Shown: positions 1 through 14,199 of the stretch, piece after piece
Layout of the letters: the number at the start of each line of letters is the position of its first letter
Position numbering within the stretch: the first letter of the stretch is position 1
Assembly: GCA_025331565.1 (NCBI GenBank)
Contig: JAFREQ010000011.1
Span: forward strand, 13,412,001 to 13,476,000
Direction: 5' to 3'
Origin: Holacanthus passer
Taxonomy: Eukaryota > Chordata > Actinopteri > Pomacanthidae
DNA: 64,000 nucleotides
Notes under the pieces: model-generated
Seen by the model: the letters and a program-made list of their open reading frames with translations, nothing else
Told to the model about the DNA's origin: nothing
Database searches by the model: none
Made by a program: the position numbers and the translations under genes

Positions 1-1835
1 GAAAAAGATTCATTTATATAATCAAACCATCAAGCTGTGGAAGTGAAAAACTGACCAGTAATTGCATTTGGGTCGAAAATAAGCTCCCTAAATGTTGCAT
101 GCCTTCCGGAGAACTACACTGGAAGAAGCGATTACATTTTTTAGCTCAAGGGTTTATTTAAACATCTAGTTATGCAACTTAAGTGTGCATGATTGCACTG
201 TTAGGGTGCTGTAATGTAGTGGTATCCAACACACATATTTTTTATTTGTCATGAATGTGTTGGCAATCACTATCGCTCTACTGAATATTAATAATGGGCT
301 ACATTAAAAATTCAAACATAATTGGAATATTAAAAATGAATTTGAATGGATAGTAGAGGAGGACTGACAGCGTGTTCATTAATTTTACCTTGCCTGTATC
401 AGTTGTTTCAGCAACACAGCTTCAGAGGCAAACTTTACTTTGTGTCTAACACATCGTTTTCCTCTACAGAGATCTTTATTTAGATCCGGTTCAAATGTGT
501 TTGATCCCTGAAAGGAGAGGAAGATGTTTTATAACACACTTCCCTCTCATTTACTTTATTTAGCTTAGGATTACAAACCTTATATTTGTCAGGTTAATGA
601 CTAAGTTTGAGGACAGAAGGTTTAAGTAAATGATATCTATTCCCTTTAAACTTCATAGCTGCTTTTCTGCACATTTAGAAGTTGTTTTTCCCTCGCAGTA
701 TAAAGAGGAGTAAACGTTTCCTCTCGGGTTTTGCCCTCTCTGTGTATCACTGCACATTGACTGTATACACTGCGTCAGGGTACGGAAACCTCTTGCTAAT
801 TGTAAACAGGAGAGAGAGGTGAGCGGGCTGTCGAGCGGAACACAGACCTCCTCTGTAGAGCCGCAAAGTGAAACGCTGATTAGTGATGCTACATTACTCT
901 GCTTTGTCCAAGGGCAACTGTTTCATATCAGCTTTCGGAAGCACAGACGCTAACCTCAGCACTCATAAATGTCCCGCAGCTGGTCGTGTGATGAACGTTT
1001 TAATATCAGAAATGGCCATTGTAGTCAAATCGCACTCTATATTATATTAAGGAATAATTAGTGAGCATTTCAGTAGTTATTCAAATCAGAGCGGGCCCTG
1101 ACAATGGAGATGAAGCGCTGAGGTTGAAGTAGATAAGGGATACTGTAATGCGTGAGGACATCTGCACAATATGCATTTATGTTAGTATTGTTTCCTCGGA
1201 GGAAATGACACATAATCTGCTTCTCTAAATTGAACCAATCAGAGCCCTGCACACTTAGACCGCGCACCAACACACGCACAGTAAAAAATATAACAGAATC
1301 CATCTCCAATTTGTCCCATCACCATTTCAATCTATTCCCATTGTCTCGCTTCTTTTCAGCGAGCACCTTATCTCACTCTGAGCCATCACCTCTTTCTGAA
1401 CTGTCATACCCTCAATATTCCATTTATGCAGCTTCATCCATTAGTTTAATTATCTCTTCTTTGGCTCTTGGAACTTCCACTAAGCTAGGACTTTGGCACC
1501 TGACTATTAGAAAGGGCGTACTGTTACCGTTTTCTCAACTCGAGAGTGCAGAACTTTAACAATGACAACGCTGGCTCGTCAGTCTTAATCATTTTAGTTA
1601 TTCTGTCTGAGGGGTCTCTATATGCTGCTCTCTTTGACTTGTGTCAGTTTTAAGTCAGAGTCAGAGTAAAATACACCAATCATTTTCATGAGCTAATATG
1701 GTCTCATGGTCTACTTTTTCTGATTTGGTTGTGTGCTTTTTGTACAGCGCCATCACATATGTGTTCCTTCTTACTGACCCTCTTCAACTACATTCATGCA
1801 AAATGACAAACTAGACTGCTGCATGTACAGTACAT

Positions 1836-2395
1836 ATAGTGTTCGAGCTCTGCAGGGCTGCACATCAGCATGTCAACACGCTCACAATGGCAATGCTAAC
1901 ATGCTGATGTTAAATAAAAGGTACATTGTTTACCATGTTGAATGTCTGAGTTCAGCATGAAACAAAGTAAAGCTGGGGTTGATGGGAATTTTATTAGTTT
2001 TGCAGGTTTGACTTTAAAACCAAAATATTGGGCAAATCAAAATTTTGACCTGATGATGGCGCTAGATTTAAAACTAAAAGGGAATACAATTCATCCTGAG
2101 CATGAAGGTCCGCACCATATTTCAGGGCAAACCATCCAGTAGTTGTTGAGACATTTCACTCAAAACTAGAAATATGATGGCGGCTTTAGATGAAAAGCCA
2201 CGGATCACCAGAGCCACCAGGATACATCCTCTGGGAACCATGATTGTCTGTTTTTGTACCATCAAGTGGACGGGGAGACATTTCACAGGTTAATACTTTG
2301 ACCTGCTGGTGGCACTATGGGAAAAGTCAGGGGAACACCAAAGTCAACGGGATTCATCCTCTGGGCACCGTGGACATCTGTCCAGTGTCGCATAA
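1836..2395 (+). repeat. teleost interspersed repeat with about 125-bp internal subunits
   Basis: Matches, from memory, an abundant percomorph repeat: paired 'cagcatgt...aacatgctgatgtt' motifs, then 'gatgggaattttattagttttgcagg', then successive subunits carrying 'gacctgatgatggcgctaga', 'ttcatcctctggg' and 'tagttgttgagacatttcac'. Three diverged subunits start near 2045, 2172 and 2297. I do not know its database family name. Confidence 0.7.
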
Positions 2396-5300
2396 AGCAG
2401 CTGGCCATCAGATAGGGAGGGGAGAGGGAGCGGTGGTAGATGCCTGCCAGAGGGCCGCCGTCCCCTTGACTAAGGGACGCGACGGCAGGAGGGTGAGTCG
2501 ACTGTGGGTCACTGCAGAGCGATAAAACCAGGACAGGCATAAGGAGACAGGCAGGCTGCTGTCTCCCTGGGGACAGAGGTTGTGAGATACACAGAAGCCT
2601 CTCACTTACCTGCCTGTCATGGCGGCGGGATGACCCCACAGCACGAGGTCAACACTAAGCAGACCATTAGCCACGGTCAGCAGGAAGAGGTGAAAGATCT
2701 CCACCCACACAGTGAACCCTCAGATGACATGTTATCTGGTATTTTGTTTCGCCTGCTTGTACATGTTATTTAGTGAGAGCTGCTATTTTAGGTGTTTGGT
2801 CCTGTGATGCCAATTTCATACTGTGAAAACTGGAAAATGTCTCAATAATCCTCCCTAAATCGCCCATAATATAAAAGCTTATCTCCTCTTTAAATGCCTA
2901 AATGTGACATGGGAGTAACAGATACTGAACAATACATTCAGTATGGCTTCTTTAGTCATAATTTTCTAATGCCAGATATAGACAGTGAAAGAATTTGTGG
3001 GGGAAAAACACAAAATTTTCATATTTCATCACAAAGTGGACATCAGCTTTGCGAATCACACGTATACAAGCTGTCGGGTACTGATACAGAGAACCCAGCA
3101 CTGTCCTGACGTCGTAATTATCTACAGGCTTATGAGCTATTTCTCCATTAGTCAAACTGGAAATGCACAAATGAGCACAAACACGCTCTCACATACTAAG
3201 ACAGAGATTCAATGACAAAGGAAATATATATATAAATAATTACTGTAACTGATTAAATGAGCCAACAGTGAAATCTTACTACATCTGTCACTGACAAGTT
3301 TAGATTAATATGCATATCAGCAACAAGCATTCACATATGCATGGAAGGCAAAACAAAAACACGAACTCCCTTGACAGAGCGAAAACCTCGACCAAGTCCT
3401 AATAGAGTTAACCATTACTTTCATATTCAACAGTGTCTTGGGGAGATAATAATACAGTAGAACGGCTGTGTACAGCCAAAGTTTGGATGACGGTGATTGT
3501 ATATATAAGCCGGGTCACGGGGTCTCCACATTTAATAGGTACCTTCCTGTTTGCAGCATGAACCCTCTGAAGAGATCACAGCTGAACACAACACAGGCCA
3601 AGTCAATCCAGCCATTAGTGCGAGATATGTTGGTAACAGACTAAAACAGACAGCCAGAGGCCATCTTAACATAACCTTCTTGGCGGAGGTGAGCATCAGC
3701 TTCAGCCAAATTCCTATCTGTAACTTCTGCAGCTGTGCACTTTGACCTGAACTAAACAGACAAGCATTTATTTATTCCGGCAGATGATGATAAATTGGCC
3801 GCGTGCAGAAGCCTCTCTCTGCACAGCTAAACCCTTCTGTCTGCTGCTTATTTGTGCGGTTTCACAGTCATCCTCTGCTTGTATTTTTACAGCTTGAGAG
3901 TGGGAGAGTGTGCGCATATGTGGGCACATGTGCCAGTCAGTAGACACAGATAGGGAAGAGCGTGGAGGAAATTAAAACTAACAGAGAGGAATTGTGCAAG
4001 TTCTTTAGCCGTCCGTACCCCGAAACCGCTAATTAGGCCACAAATCACAAGATAGCACATGACCACATCCCCAGATGAGTGTTGAGCTAAGCACAGCAAG
4101 CAGCCATTTTAAATCCAGCCTTAATCCAGTCTGTGTCTCACCCTCCTTACTATCCCCGCATCCACAGGCAAACCCCCTGCTCAGAACTGAGATGTGGCCA
4201 GTGTTAGGAAAGATAGATGAGGAGGGAAATTAAAGGATGGAGGGAAGGAGGGAGCCGACATGCAGGACCAGAACACATATTCCAAAGGAGAGGTGAACAC
4301 TGGTGAAGATGGCTTAAATTCAGTTCATTTATTAAAGTGGCTGTGGGCAGGTCTCCATTAGCTATGGACATAAAAATACAATTAAAAAGGTACATATTCT
4401 CATATTCCCCGCCATTGACTCCCTTTGTTGCACCTTTAGTAATCGAATTTTATTTTCAATTACAATTTTGGCTTCCAACAATTATGAAATTAAGATGATC
4501 AAGATAAAAAACCAATATTGTGCCGCATTCCGTTTTGCAATGATGCCTTCATTTTGTCTTGTGTTATAAATCCAGCACCCCTTTACAACGATGCATTTCC
4601 CCCTCCCCAAAAGCCTCAAACAAACGCTCAGCCAGACTGGGAGACATTTAGCTCAGTTCACTGTGGTCAAGTAAGCCGTCGTTGAAAACCCAGACAAGCC
4701 AGCCGCTGCTTGGATTATGATGCACGTCTATCCGTGCTGTTATGGTAAAGGACGAGGCAGTTGCACAGTCAAAAACACATCATATATTTCCTGTTAGAAT
4801 TAAATATTATTATGAAACCTTTTTTGTTTTCCACTTGAATTACATTCAAGGAAATCCACTGTTTAAAAGACAAGCTTTTTTTTTTTTAATAAATGCATGA
4901 GGTTTCCAAAGTCAATGAGTAATAGTGTTAAAAAAAATTGTCATCTTCATATTGACCAAAATAAATGTGATTATGATTCTTGCCACAATCGAGCGGTCCT
5001 ACCTTCCTCCTACAGACACATGCACTGAGAAATCAGTCCAGCTTACTGTAAAAGGCAACTGAATGAAACGAAAATATGAGCTTGGCGATGTTACCAGAGC
5101 AGCTAATGACATGAAATAGCAGAGGCAGCGGTGTGCACATGGATGACTGACAGAGTGGCCCTTTGCCCTCTAGCTTCAAAGTTTCTCTCTGCTGCTTGAG
5201 GCTAAAAATGCATTTTGAAAAAAAAAGAAAATGACTGGGAAATGGCTGAAACTGGGCACATTAGCACACTGACAATATTTTCCAACATGATGATTATTTT

Positions 5301-7879
5301 TGCTCTATTCAATCAAAAGTCCTTTTATAAATCCTGCCTACTGTTGCTGAATGATAAGTTCTTTTCGGCTTTAAAAACAGAAAATACTAACAGAAAATCA
5401 GTGAGGGTGTTTGCATATTGCAAAAAAAAAAAAAAAAAAAAGACTATCGCACATTTTAGAAAGCAAAGAACAGCTTCCACCCCAATAATTTCATGATACA
5501 TCTACATTATTTATTACCCCTTGCAGGTATACGAGCTCCCACTTAAATGAGTAATGAGATTCTACAAGACAAAGAATGACAGGCCTGAGTGATCTTCCTC
5601 CTGCCTGCGACTGTGAGAATATGAAGCTGGATCGACCTAAATTAACATAAATGTCTTTGGGTTTTGCAGGAAGATAATGATGCAGGTCGTTTCGGATTCC
5701 ACGGTGGCAACGCACGGGCTATATTCAGAGTTTTTAACTTACTTCACACTTTGAGCCATCCAACAATAAGTGTGATAGATAAACCAAATTACAGACCTGA
5801 AATGTATGCAATTACAAAAACCTATCCCATATATTTTGATCACAGAAGTCTTTTTTTCCCCCCAACCAAACCATATCACCCACCAACCAGGCACCACTAG
5901 CTCACACAATCACACAGTACAAAAAAAAAAAAAAAAAAAAAGGCTTGAACTACTCTGAGCTATTGCCCCCTCTGTGCTCGGCTCACCCCCTCAGCAGCCA
6001 TTACTCTTCTATGTTGCAGTTGTTCTGCAAGCTAAGCAGGGACAACAATGGCTACATGTTTACACAGCAAGTGTCCTTATAATTTAGAATCCAGACAGGA
6101 ATCGATAGTTAGCGGTGTAATTCAGTAAACTAGAGATAGTAGCTCAGGATAAACGACATAACAAGCCTGGGAAACTCGGTGATCTAGAAGTGATGCAGTT
6201 CTAAGCGCCATCAATTGCCTTTATACACTTTCTGCTCGATGGCTCACGGGTCAAAGTGCAGTTCTAAGCCACCGTACCCCGCAGCATTTGAGCAGGTCTT
6301 TGTCAATCAAACACTGTTTTATGATTCAAGGGAAGCGTTGCACATCTTCCAACATTTTGCCATTATGCCACCATTACCGCCGTGCCCCCTACAGTTAACT
6401 CCTCACCTCTGGGGGGATATGTACTCATTACAAAGTAAGTCATCATGATTATGTGTTTAAAAATTTGCTGAGCTGCTAGCTAGCTCATTCCAGCTCATCA
6501 GCATAACCACATTAGAGAGGAAACCTGTGGGCTGGCAATCTCACACTTCCTCAATATTGCAATCCCAGCAGGCCGAGCATGTCCACATCCATTATGTTGG
6601 ACCTGAGCCGCCAACTAGGCCTAATATGTTGCCATAAGGCACACCAATGCCATGTGACACCTGAAATTAAATTAATTAGGTTTGCACAACAAATCGGTCG
6701 GGCCAATACATCAATCTGCCCTAAACAGGGAAACCAGAAAATCTGGAAGTATTTATCATAGTTGCTGTGCAGTGGGCCCAGGCTGGATGCATCCTGGTGG
6801 CCTAGGCCCAGGATACTAGTCCCTGGACATGCCAGCGTGACAATACAAACAATCAACGGCAACAAAAACTCACTGATTTAGCTCGGGGTGTGGGAATCTC
6901 TAATTTATTTCCATCCTTAATATATTTACCTCATCTGGAGAAAGGAAACAGATTGTCAGAAGCAGTGGGAAGTAAGATGATTTGGAGCTCAATTCTGCTA
7001 AATTGGTTGCTGCCAGTGTGATACATCATGGAGAATTAAGATGCCTCTCCCCCAGCACAGAACTTCGGCAGCCATATTGGCACATCTGTCAAGGGCCCAC
7101 CCCTGACAGAGACAAATGGACCAATTCTGACACACGAAGGCTGATCCAAACTGCTAGCAATAACCAAGATGAATAATGAGTCAGCTTGGGCCCCGGCAAA
7201 ATTCATTTTTAATAATTAGTGTTCCTGCACCTCTCATTTTCTCAGAAATTGAGTGCAGGTACAACTACAGGTTGATACAACACATCAGCAAGACTGGAGG
7301 AATATAGATGATGTTGTGTTAAGCTTCCATCATCACAGAGAATGGCTGTGACTACAAATGCAGGGGTGTTAAGACAGATGAAGCTCTCTCTGTTCTCCCA
7401 GGAGGAGGAAATTAATCAAGTCCAGAAAGCACTGTGGCTACGGGAGGCGGTAGAAGAATGTTGCAGGATGAGCACAACAAAGTTCAGGAGATCCTACTGG
7501 TTTGACGCTACTGTAAATGACTGCTATTCCTCTTCTCAAAATAAAAGGGAAAAGGGGAGACAAGTGTGAATGTGAAGCACAGACACAAAGTCGTGTCACG
7601 TAGCGTTGCATCAACTGACACCTGTAAGCATCAATGCACCATAAAGACATGAGTAGTAGTCAGGGTACAGTAGCCAGGATGGGCCAAACAGGGGGTAGGA
7701 GGGGATAAAATTGTGGCTCTTCTGGACAGCTGAAATGTGTGACATGGAAAACAAGGGATGCAGGTGTTTTAACACATGCCACACCCTGTTAGTATGTGTG
7801 TGTATGTTGCCCTTAAATCCTGGAATCCTGAGAAGAGTAGTTCTAACTGCTCGATGAAAAATGGCGAAATAATAAAAGC

Positions 7880-7995
7880 CCCTCATACACCCATTCACAC
7901 ACCGGTGGCAGCGAGCTACCATGCAAGGTGCTGGCCCGATCCATTTGGAGCAGCTTTGGTTCAGCGTCTTGCCAAAGGACACTTGAACAGGAAGT
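7880..7995 (-). repeat. SINE-like teleost repeat fragment
   Basis: Contains 'cccattcacacaccggtggcag', 'ccatgcaaggtgctg' and 'cagcgtcttgccaaaggacactt', the widespread teleost repeat whose full copies carry a tRNA-like head on the opposite strand. Only the body is recognisable here. A better-preserved relative lies at 44.9-45.1 kb. Confidence 0.55.
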
Positions 7996-10030
7996 GTTTT
8001 AGCCTTTAATAAAACTCAAAATGCTTTGTGAGTTATTTAGTCGAAAATCCTAAACACAATGCACAATGCTTCCAAATGGCGACTTTGGCAACACTACATC
8101 ATTTTGTAGCCACGAAAAAAAAATGAATTTGTGTGATAAGAATTTACTATTGATGTCGTTGGGAGTGACGCATCATAAACAATGCAATCTACAGCCCCCC
8201 TTGGAGAGCAGAGAAACCTATTACTCTAAAGGCTTAACTAGATTTTAGCCAGTGGATGTTGGCGGGGGTGGAGGCAAAGCTGTACCCACCAACACACTGG
8301 GCGCATCAGTTAGTGAAGCAAGAATCAATGCAAGGTTTGGTCATTTGACTAGATTGAAATTTTATGTGAATTGATTGTGGTTGGTGTACATATTGATCAG
8401 AGGACAGACAAAAGCAAAGGGTGATTTAAGGATCCTCCCTGAACTAATATGAAGATTGCGTTTAATCGGGGTAATGCAAAAATATTGCGATGGCCGAAAC
8501 ACCTGAGATTCATATTCCTTACAGTCACAAATCTCAAAAGATATTGTTTAGATGGCCGTAATGTCATTGGACTGTATGATAATTGAAAATTAAATTCACC
8601 TGTTATCTTCAGCTGCCATTCTAAGTATTTCATTCTGGCAGCAATCTGATTTTAACAATTGCTTTATAGTGTTCATTTGGACAACAACAATTGTGTACCA
8701 TGATTCATGGTACAAAACAAATCCCACAGTGGCTTTAATATCCATTATTTGATTGTCTCAAAACAATCAGGAGCAAAACATCCTTATTTCCAATAAATCA
8801 GATTTCATCAATGGGAGATTGGCACGATCTCTGGAGCTCTTGTAAAAATTGCCACCATTTTTCTTGTCGGACGAACTCGCAGGAAAACATACGCCGGGGC
8901 TGGTATTTTTATCTTCATCCCTGAGGAGTACGTCCCTGAATCCCTGTATAGAATTCCCCATACTTTCCCCTCCATGCGTACCCCCTGTATGGCCGTATAG
9001 TCACGGAGCTTTGCTTTAAAGTCAAGTGCTTCTCATACATGGAGGTCTACCGGGAGCAATCCTCCTCTCGATTCATTACCTCCAGGAGGCAGAGCTCCTT
9101 CTGTCGGGCACCATGACAACATGGCATTGCTCTTTTCCCTGCAGCCTTTGTAGGGGGGTGTCAAGCCGCGAGAGACAAAGTGCACTGGCTTCACAAGCAC
9201 CCAGCCTATTTAAGGTTATATGAATCATAGGTTTTAACATGTCAAAACCAACTAACTCATCTACGAGGCATAGTCACATTTTGAAATCAACCCAAAAACT
9301 GAAATCCTGTGGCGTGTTTGATCCAACAACTGTGTGTCTCTAATAACGATTTATATTAATGAGATCAAGTGTACCACTGCGGAAAAATGCATGATTGACG
9401 TGTTTATCTTGAAAGCTGGGAACACCTTATCAGTGCAGTTTTTAGCTACATGTTTTTTTACCCAAAAAAATTAAGGGAATAATGTGATAGATGACGTAGT
9501 GAGGGAATACAATGAGCAGCTCCAGAAAGCGCGTACAGCAGTAGAATTGAAGGTTAATTTAAAGCCAAAACAAACAGCCCTGGCAATCAAGAACAGTGAG
9601 TTACCTAATCTTGTTTTGTAGCCTCTAAAGTACTAATTAAGTTGGATCAACATAGCAATTGATTGAAAATGACACTTCATTCACTTCATTATGTGAGACA
9701 TGAGTGGAAAGATTACTAATGATCACGGGCAACCTCGGTGAAGTGGAATAAAACAGTCGGGCTGAGGGGAAATATAATCCACACGTATCAGACAATCGCA
9801 GGCTCTTTCAGTGGCTACAACAGCTTGTCAGGGTGGCTTCCATCCAAACAGCCATGACTGCTGGATGAAAACAGACAGTAGGGGCTCTATCTGTGCAGAG
9901 CTCGGAATAAGTTACAAATGTGAAAAATCACTGAGACGTAGCGCCTTAATAGCTGTATTATTCATTTGTGGAGGTAGACTATCATCATATCATCTGAACG
10001 ACTCTGGCTACAGCAGCGTGTGCTCTTGGC

Positions 10031-10034
<4 letters not shown>

Positions 10035-10060
<26 letters not shown>
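10035..10060. repeat. T26 homopolymer
   Basis: Uninterrupted T run. Comparable pure runs occur at 5422-5441 (A20), 5921-5941 (A21), 12142-12162 (A21) and 56014-56033 (A20). Confidence 0.9.
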
Positions 10061-10065
<5 letters not shown>

Positions 10066-13000
10066 TCTCCAACTACAGTTATTTTTTTCCCCCCAACCCG
10101 AATCAGAAATTCTCATAGCGAGCACAGCAAGGACATAAATCTTTCATTAGGCCTAATCGCTTCATATCAGTCTGGAATGACATGCGGGTTAATTCAGGAG
10201 CTTGACGAAATATCATAAAGCTGTTAAAATAAAAATCGAGTGCGGAGTAGACAACTATCTTCAGGGGCGTTTATCTATATTTTTCTACATCTAATGCCAT
10301 TATTTCCTTTCTCGCTTTTTCTTTTTTGTTTTTCATTCTACACACTGTTAGAGGGGATCAAGCATAATGCCTCTGCAAATGCACATTAAGGTTCTCCAAC
10401 TGTTGTGCTGTAATTAAACTAGAACAATAAATCAACAAGAGTGCAATCAAAAGCAAACTACTGCCTATATTGGCCAAAACATAAAACTACCGATAAAGGA
10501 AGCCGGAGAAGCAGAGAAGATGTGAAAACCTGCAGAGATATAAAAAGGGGGAAAGTGATGCATAGCCCTGTTCCTGTGGGAGTCTTATAGGGAGTATGAT
10601 ATCATCCCTCTTATGAAAAATGCCTCCACACGCACGCACGCACACACACAGCATGCCTTAAATAACTTTTAATCAAATTTCAGGGTGTAGGTTTCGAGGC
10701 TACTTACATTGAGGTTCATAACCAAAGCACACAGGAAGGTGACGTGTCATGGGATGATAAGAGCTCTCATTACACTGTGTGCTTCGTTCCTCAATGCATT
10801 GGACTACGTTGGAAAATAGATGGGGCTTCGCAATGTTTCTTATCGTGAATGCTACGGAATATATTTTGATACCGATGACGTTGATAACATTGTGTAATGT
10901 GAAAACTCAAACCATTATGTCACACTGAATATCACCAAATGCTCAGAGCAGTATAGAAAGTTGCAAATTAGTGGGGTGAATATTTATATTTTCCCAACAT
11001 TATTACAACATACGTTGTGCTTAAAATCTGATCAGAACAAAATGAAGGATTTAAGAAACTTGATCACTCAATTGTTTTTGCTACAGCTCCAAAACTCATG
11101 TTGTTCCTCATTCTTCAAACAGCTCTGTCGACTGTAGGACACACAGTGAAGGGTCTGGAAAGTATGTGTGAAACAAGGGATGATATGCTCACCTATATAT
11201 TATGTACTCCACGCGTCTAGCTCATAGAGCTGGAATCTATTTTGCTGCGGTACCTTTTAGCCTTAAACTAGCCTGACTATGTGCATTTCTTTTATACTCG
11301 CTTGAACAGAGCAAATGCCCTTAATAACCATTTAGCTGCTAAAGCACGCTTGTCTGTCCTCCATTCACAGCCTTAGCCACTAATCACCTTTCCAAAGCAA
11401 TGGACATTTCTGTGTTCTCTCAATGCTTCCCTTTTCTCAGTACAATCAGCCAGCTGCCTTCACCTTTAGGAATTAGTGTACGGGCCTGAAACCAAGCCTG
11501 TCCAGAATCAATCAATCAGTTCCCCGATTCACTGTTTGTTCTTTTTTTTGTTCTCTCTCCATACATACAAATAAAGGAGAAAAAAAAAGATCCTTTCTTC
11601 TTTCAGTTACCAGCTTGCCTTTTGCTAAGCATGTCTGCAACACAAACACACAGTAACATAACACTCAATAATCAGTCAAGAAAAGAAAAAAAAAAAGACA
11701 TATGGCCATAAATGTGAAATGTCTGAATCAAGCCTGATGCACACTCATGCACACACGTTTTTCTCCCAACAGCAGTGCCAAAGACAAAATATTCCATGAG
11801 TATAATAATTTTCAGAGCTGTGATTCACTCCAAGAGCGGAGGAACCAAGTTAGTTATTTGCTAGGTGATGTTTTCGGACCCTGGAACCTGTAAATATAAT
11901 TTTACTGACTGCTCCTCACTTTCTGAGCCCTTCCAATGAGGTGCCCTCGATCAAAGCACATAACCCCCATTTCCCACTGGAGCTGCTCAATAGCCAACCG
12001 AGGGCCGTGTTTGCACTACGGTGTGAATGTGTATAGCTGAATGTGAAGCAGCTCCGTGAAAGAGCATTGATGTGTGCTTATCGGAAGTGTTCCCGGCCAA
12101 ATAACACATCTCCTGGTCTGCATGCAGCTGCCTAAATATTTAAAAAAAAAAAAAAAAAAAAACCATAAAGGAATTTATAACGAAGAAGGAGCCTTTTATT
12201 CTTATTTCCCTTCTTATGAGCAACAATATTTCATCGATAAGTGAGTGGATGCAAAACTAGTTTACTGCAAAGTACTGCATGTTGGCAGCCTTTGGAGAGT
12301 GCGAGTGCATAGCTTAAAATGATAATTTCTGTACGAACTGTATATACAAAAATGCCTTTCACAGTTAAAAAAAAAAATCTGTTGACATATGTATTAACAA
12401 AATATGATCTGTTTTTCTAAATGTGTTTTTTGCAGACCTTGTAAAAAAAAAACAACTTTTTAAAGCTCATAACTCAGCTGCTGCCCCTTAAAAACTTCAG
12501 TGAGGAGAGTTTACACATCAATTTGCCACTTCCACTTGAAAAACACACCCCAACTGTACCACCCCAATACACACTCGCAAACACGTACTACTCTGAGCAT
12601 ATTTACAAGCTTTAAAGTGCACATAATTAATCATCCATTAGAGCGTGCATCTGACTGTTTGCTGTGGGCTGCCACGTCCGTCCGTCTTTCCAGTTTGTTC
12701 AGGTAGATGGCTGAGAGATTAGAGGAGGGGGGCAAGCTTAAAGTCCCAGAAGCACTTAGTTTGGCATTAAAAGCATGCATATTAATAACAGCGGCAGGAA
12801 AGTAGCTCCGTTTTAACAGCTAGACCTACTGTATTTCTGATACGATGTACTTCAATACAGGAGGTCTGATGAAGATGGCTGACAACTGCACATCTAAATG
12901 TGAGATACTGGAGGTCATGATCGTCCTTTCCGCCACGTGATGGACTTTCTTATTTGTAACCATCACTTGCTAAAGAAGAGTAAGGAGCACTACTAATTGC

Positions 13001-13440
13001 GAGGCTTTATTCAATTACATACACATGAATTGGTCCTCATGCATTTCAGTCCTCTCAATGTACGCTTGATCCAAACCTGACAATAAATAAATACACTTTA
13101 ATTGAGTCGACTCATCATTTGTGGTTGATCACAGCTGGCTACAGCATAATCTGAACATCAACTCGCTCTGCCGTATGTCAGTGTTTTCTTCTCTCCAGTG
13201 CATTAGTTTAATTAGAGTTATCAAGGGCAATGAAAACATACAGTCCAGGTGTACTATTATGTGAGTACTGAATGTCTAATTCAGCCATTCTGGCTACTGC
13301 GATGAGGAGGGAATAGGGGTTACTGGGAAAATGGAAGAAAGAAGAAAATGATAGACAAGACAGAGCAGGGGTGAGAAAGTCAAAGAAATACATTTCCTCT
13401 CCTACTGAGAGCTCTGGACAGCACACAAATGAGAGCTCAC

Positions 13441-13545
13441 CTGAATAGGACCAATAGGGGTCACCGGCTGCCCTCCTCTCCCTCATTTCGCCTGCGCTCC
13501 CATGGTGCGCGTCCCCGGCATGGTGAGGTTGGCCACCCGACGCAA
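13441..13545 (-). CDS. ptprg: ptprg coding exon 2 (linker into the carbonic-anhydrase-like domain), partial gene
   Basis: Internal exon of 105 nt on the minus strand. It is preceded by a polypyrimidine acceptor (tgcctcccacag, AG at 13547-13546) and followed by donor TCAG|GTGAGC (GT at 13440-13439). Joined to exon 1 in phase 1 it reads 35 open codons and again ends in phase 1. The C-terminal part reads HHGSAGEMRERRAAG then GDPYWSYSG. This aligns with the PTPRG segment HGSA...RRRKASGDPYWAYSG just before the alpha-carbonic-anhydrase-like domain. The two exons total 63 codons plus a split Gly, as in mammalian PTPRG from memory. The first half is Gly/His-rich (VASGGQPHHAGDAHHG) and diverges from mammals. 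The other two frames contain stops. The next exon, with the bulk of the CA-like domain, must lie beyond position 1; I found no trace of it in 1-13440. Confidence 0.9.
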
Positions 13546-14199
13546 CTGTGGGAGGCAGAGATGGAGGTAAATACACAGGGGGAAGAAAAGTCTCATTTAC
13601 AACCTGAACAAATAAATGAATGTGGCAACTTATTCGACAAATCTATTAGAAATATATGTAGCATGTTGGCAACACGGTGAGAGATTTATAAAGAAAATAA
13701 TAAAAACTAAATTATCTGCAAATTTGTGTTTAATGAATATAAAGTCCAGTCAGCCTGGGGATTCGGTTTGTGTTTTGTAGGACACATTAGATTTACATCT
13801 GATGCCAGTTTTTAGTGCCAATGGAGAAGGAAACGTGCTGTTAATGCAGTTTGGCAAAAAGTGAGCGTATGAAGGGTCGGGGTAATGGATGTGTGTGTAA
13901 TGTGTCCAACTTTAACACTGTGGACTGGGGTTCGTCCCCCGTCTCCCCGGGCAAAGCAATAACTCAATATTATCTTTTATCAGCCACCAAATGAGTTCCT
14001 TAAGGTCCTGTCTCACGTGTGTTAGATGTAATAGCAGTGGAACAGAGATTGTTGCATTGATCGTCAGTTTTGCATGTTTTATTTTACATTTAATTGTGAT
14101 ATATATTGACAATTAAAAAATACTCTTAATATTGTGATGTTGACTTAAACCATATCACCTAGTGCTGTCATCTCGGACCTTTCCCAAAAATTACTGGTC

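Larger units (their letters stand above)
1..13440 (-). other. ptprg: ptprg intron 2 (partial, runs off the window)
   Basis: Downstream of exon 2 on the minus strand there is no exon matching the carbonic-anhydrase-like domain, so at least 13.4 kb of intron 2 lies here. Apart from a teleost interspersed repeat at 1.8-2.4 kb, a SINE fragment at 7.9 kb, a cryptic exon-like segment at 2.6-2.7 kb and simple repeats, I see nothing assignable. Confidence 0.75.

Noticed and set aside
2283..2639. 118-codon minus-strand open frame
   Set aside because: Largely antisense to a dispersed repeat and adjacent GC-rich DNA; no family resemblance.
11210..11240. Small hairpin around 'tagctcatagagct'
   Set aside because: Short palindrome with no flanking structure; expected by chance.
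13208..13576. 122-codon minus-strand open frame taken as a whole gene
   Set aside because: Only 13441-13545 behaves as coding (splice sites, PTPRG match). The N-terminal residues come from intron 1 and the C-terminal part is intron 2 read-through.
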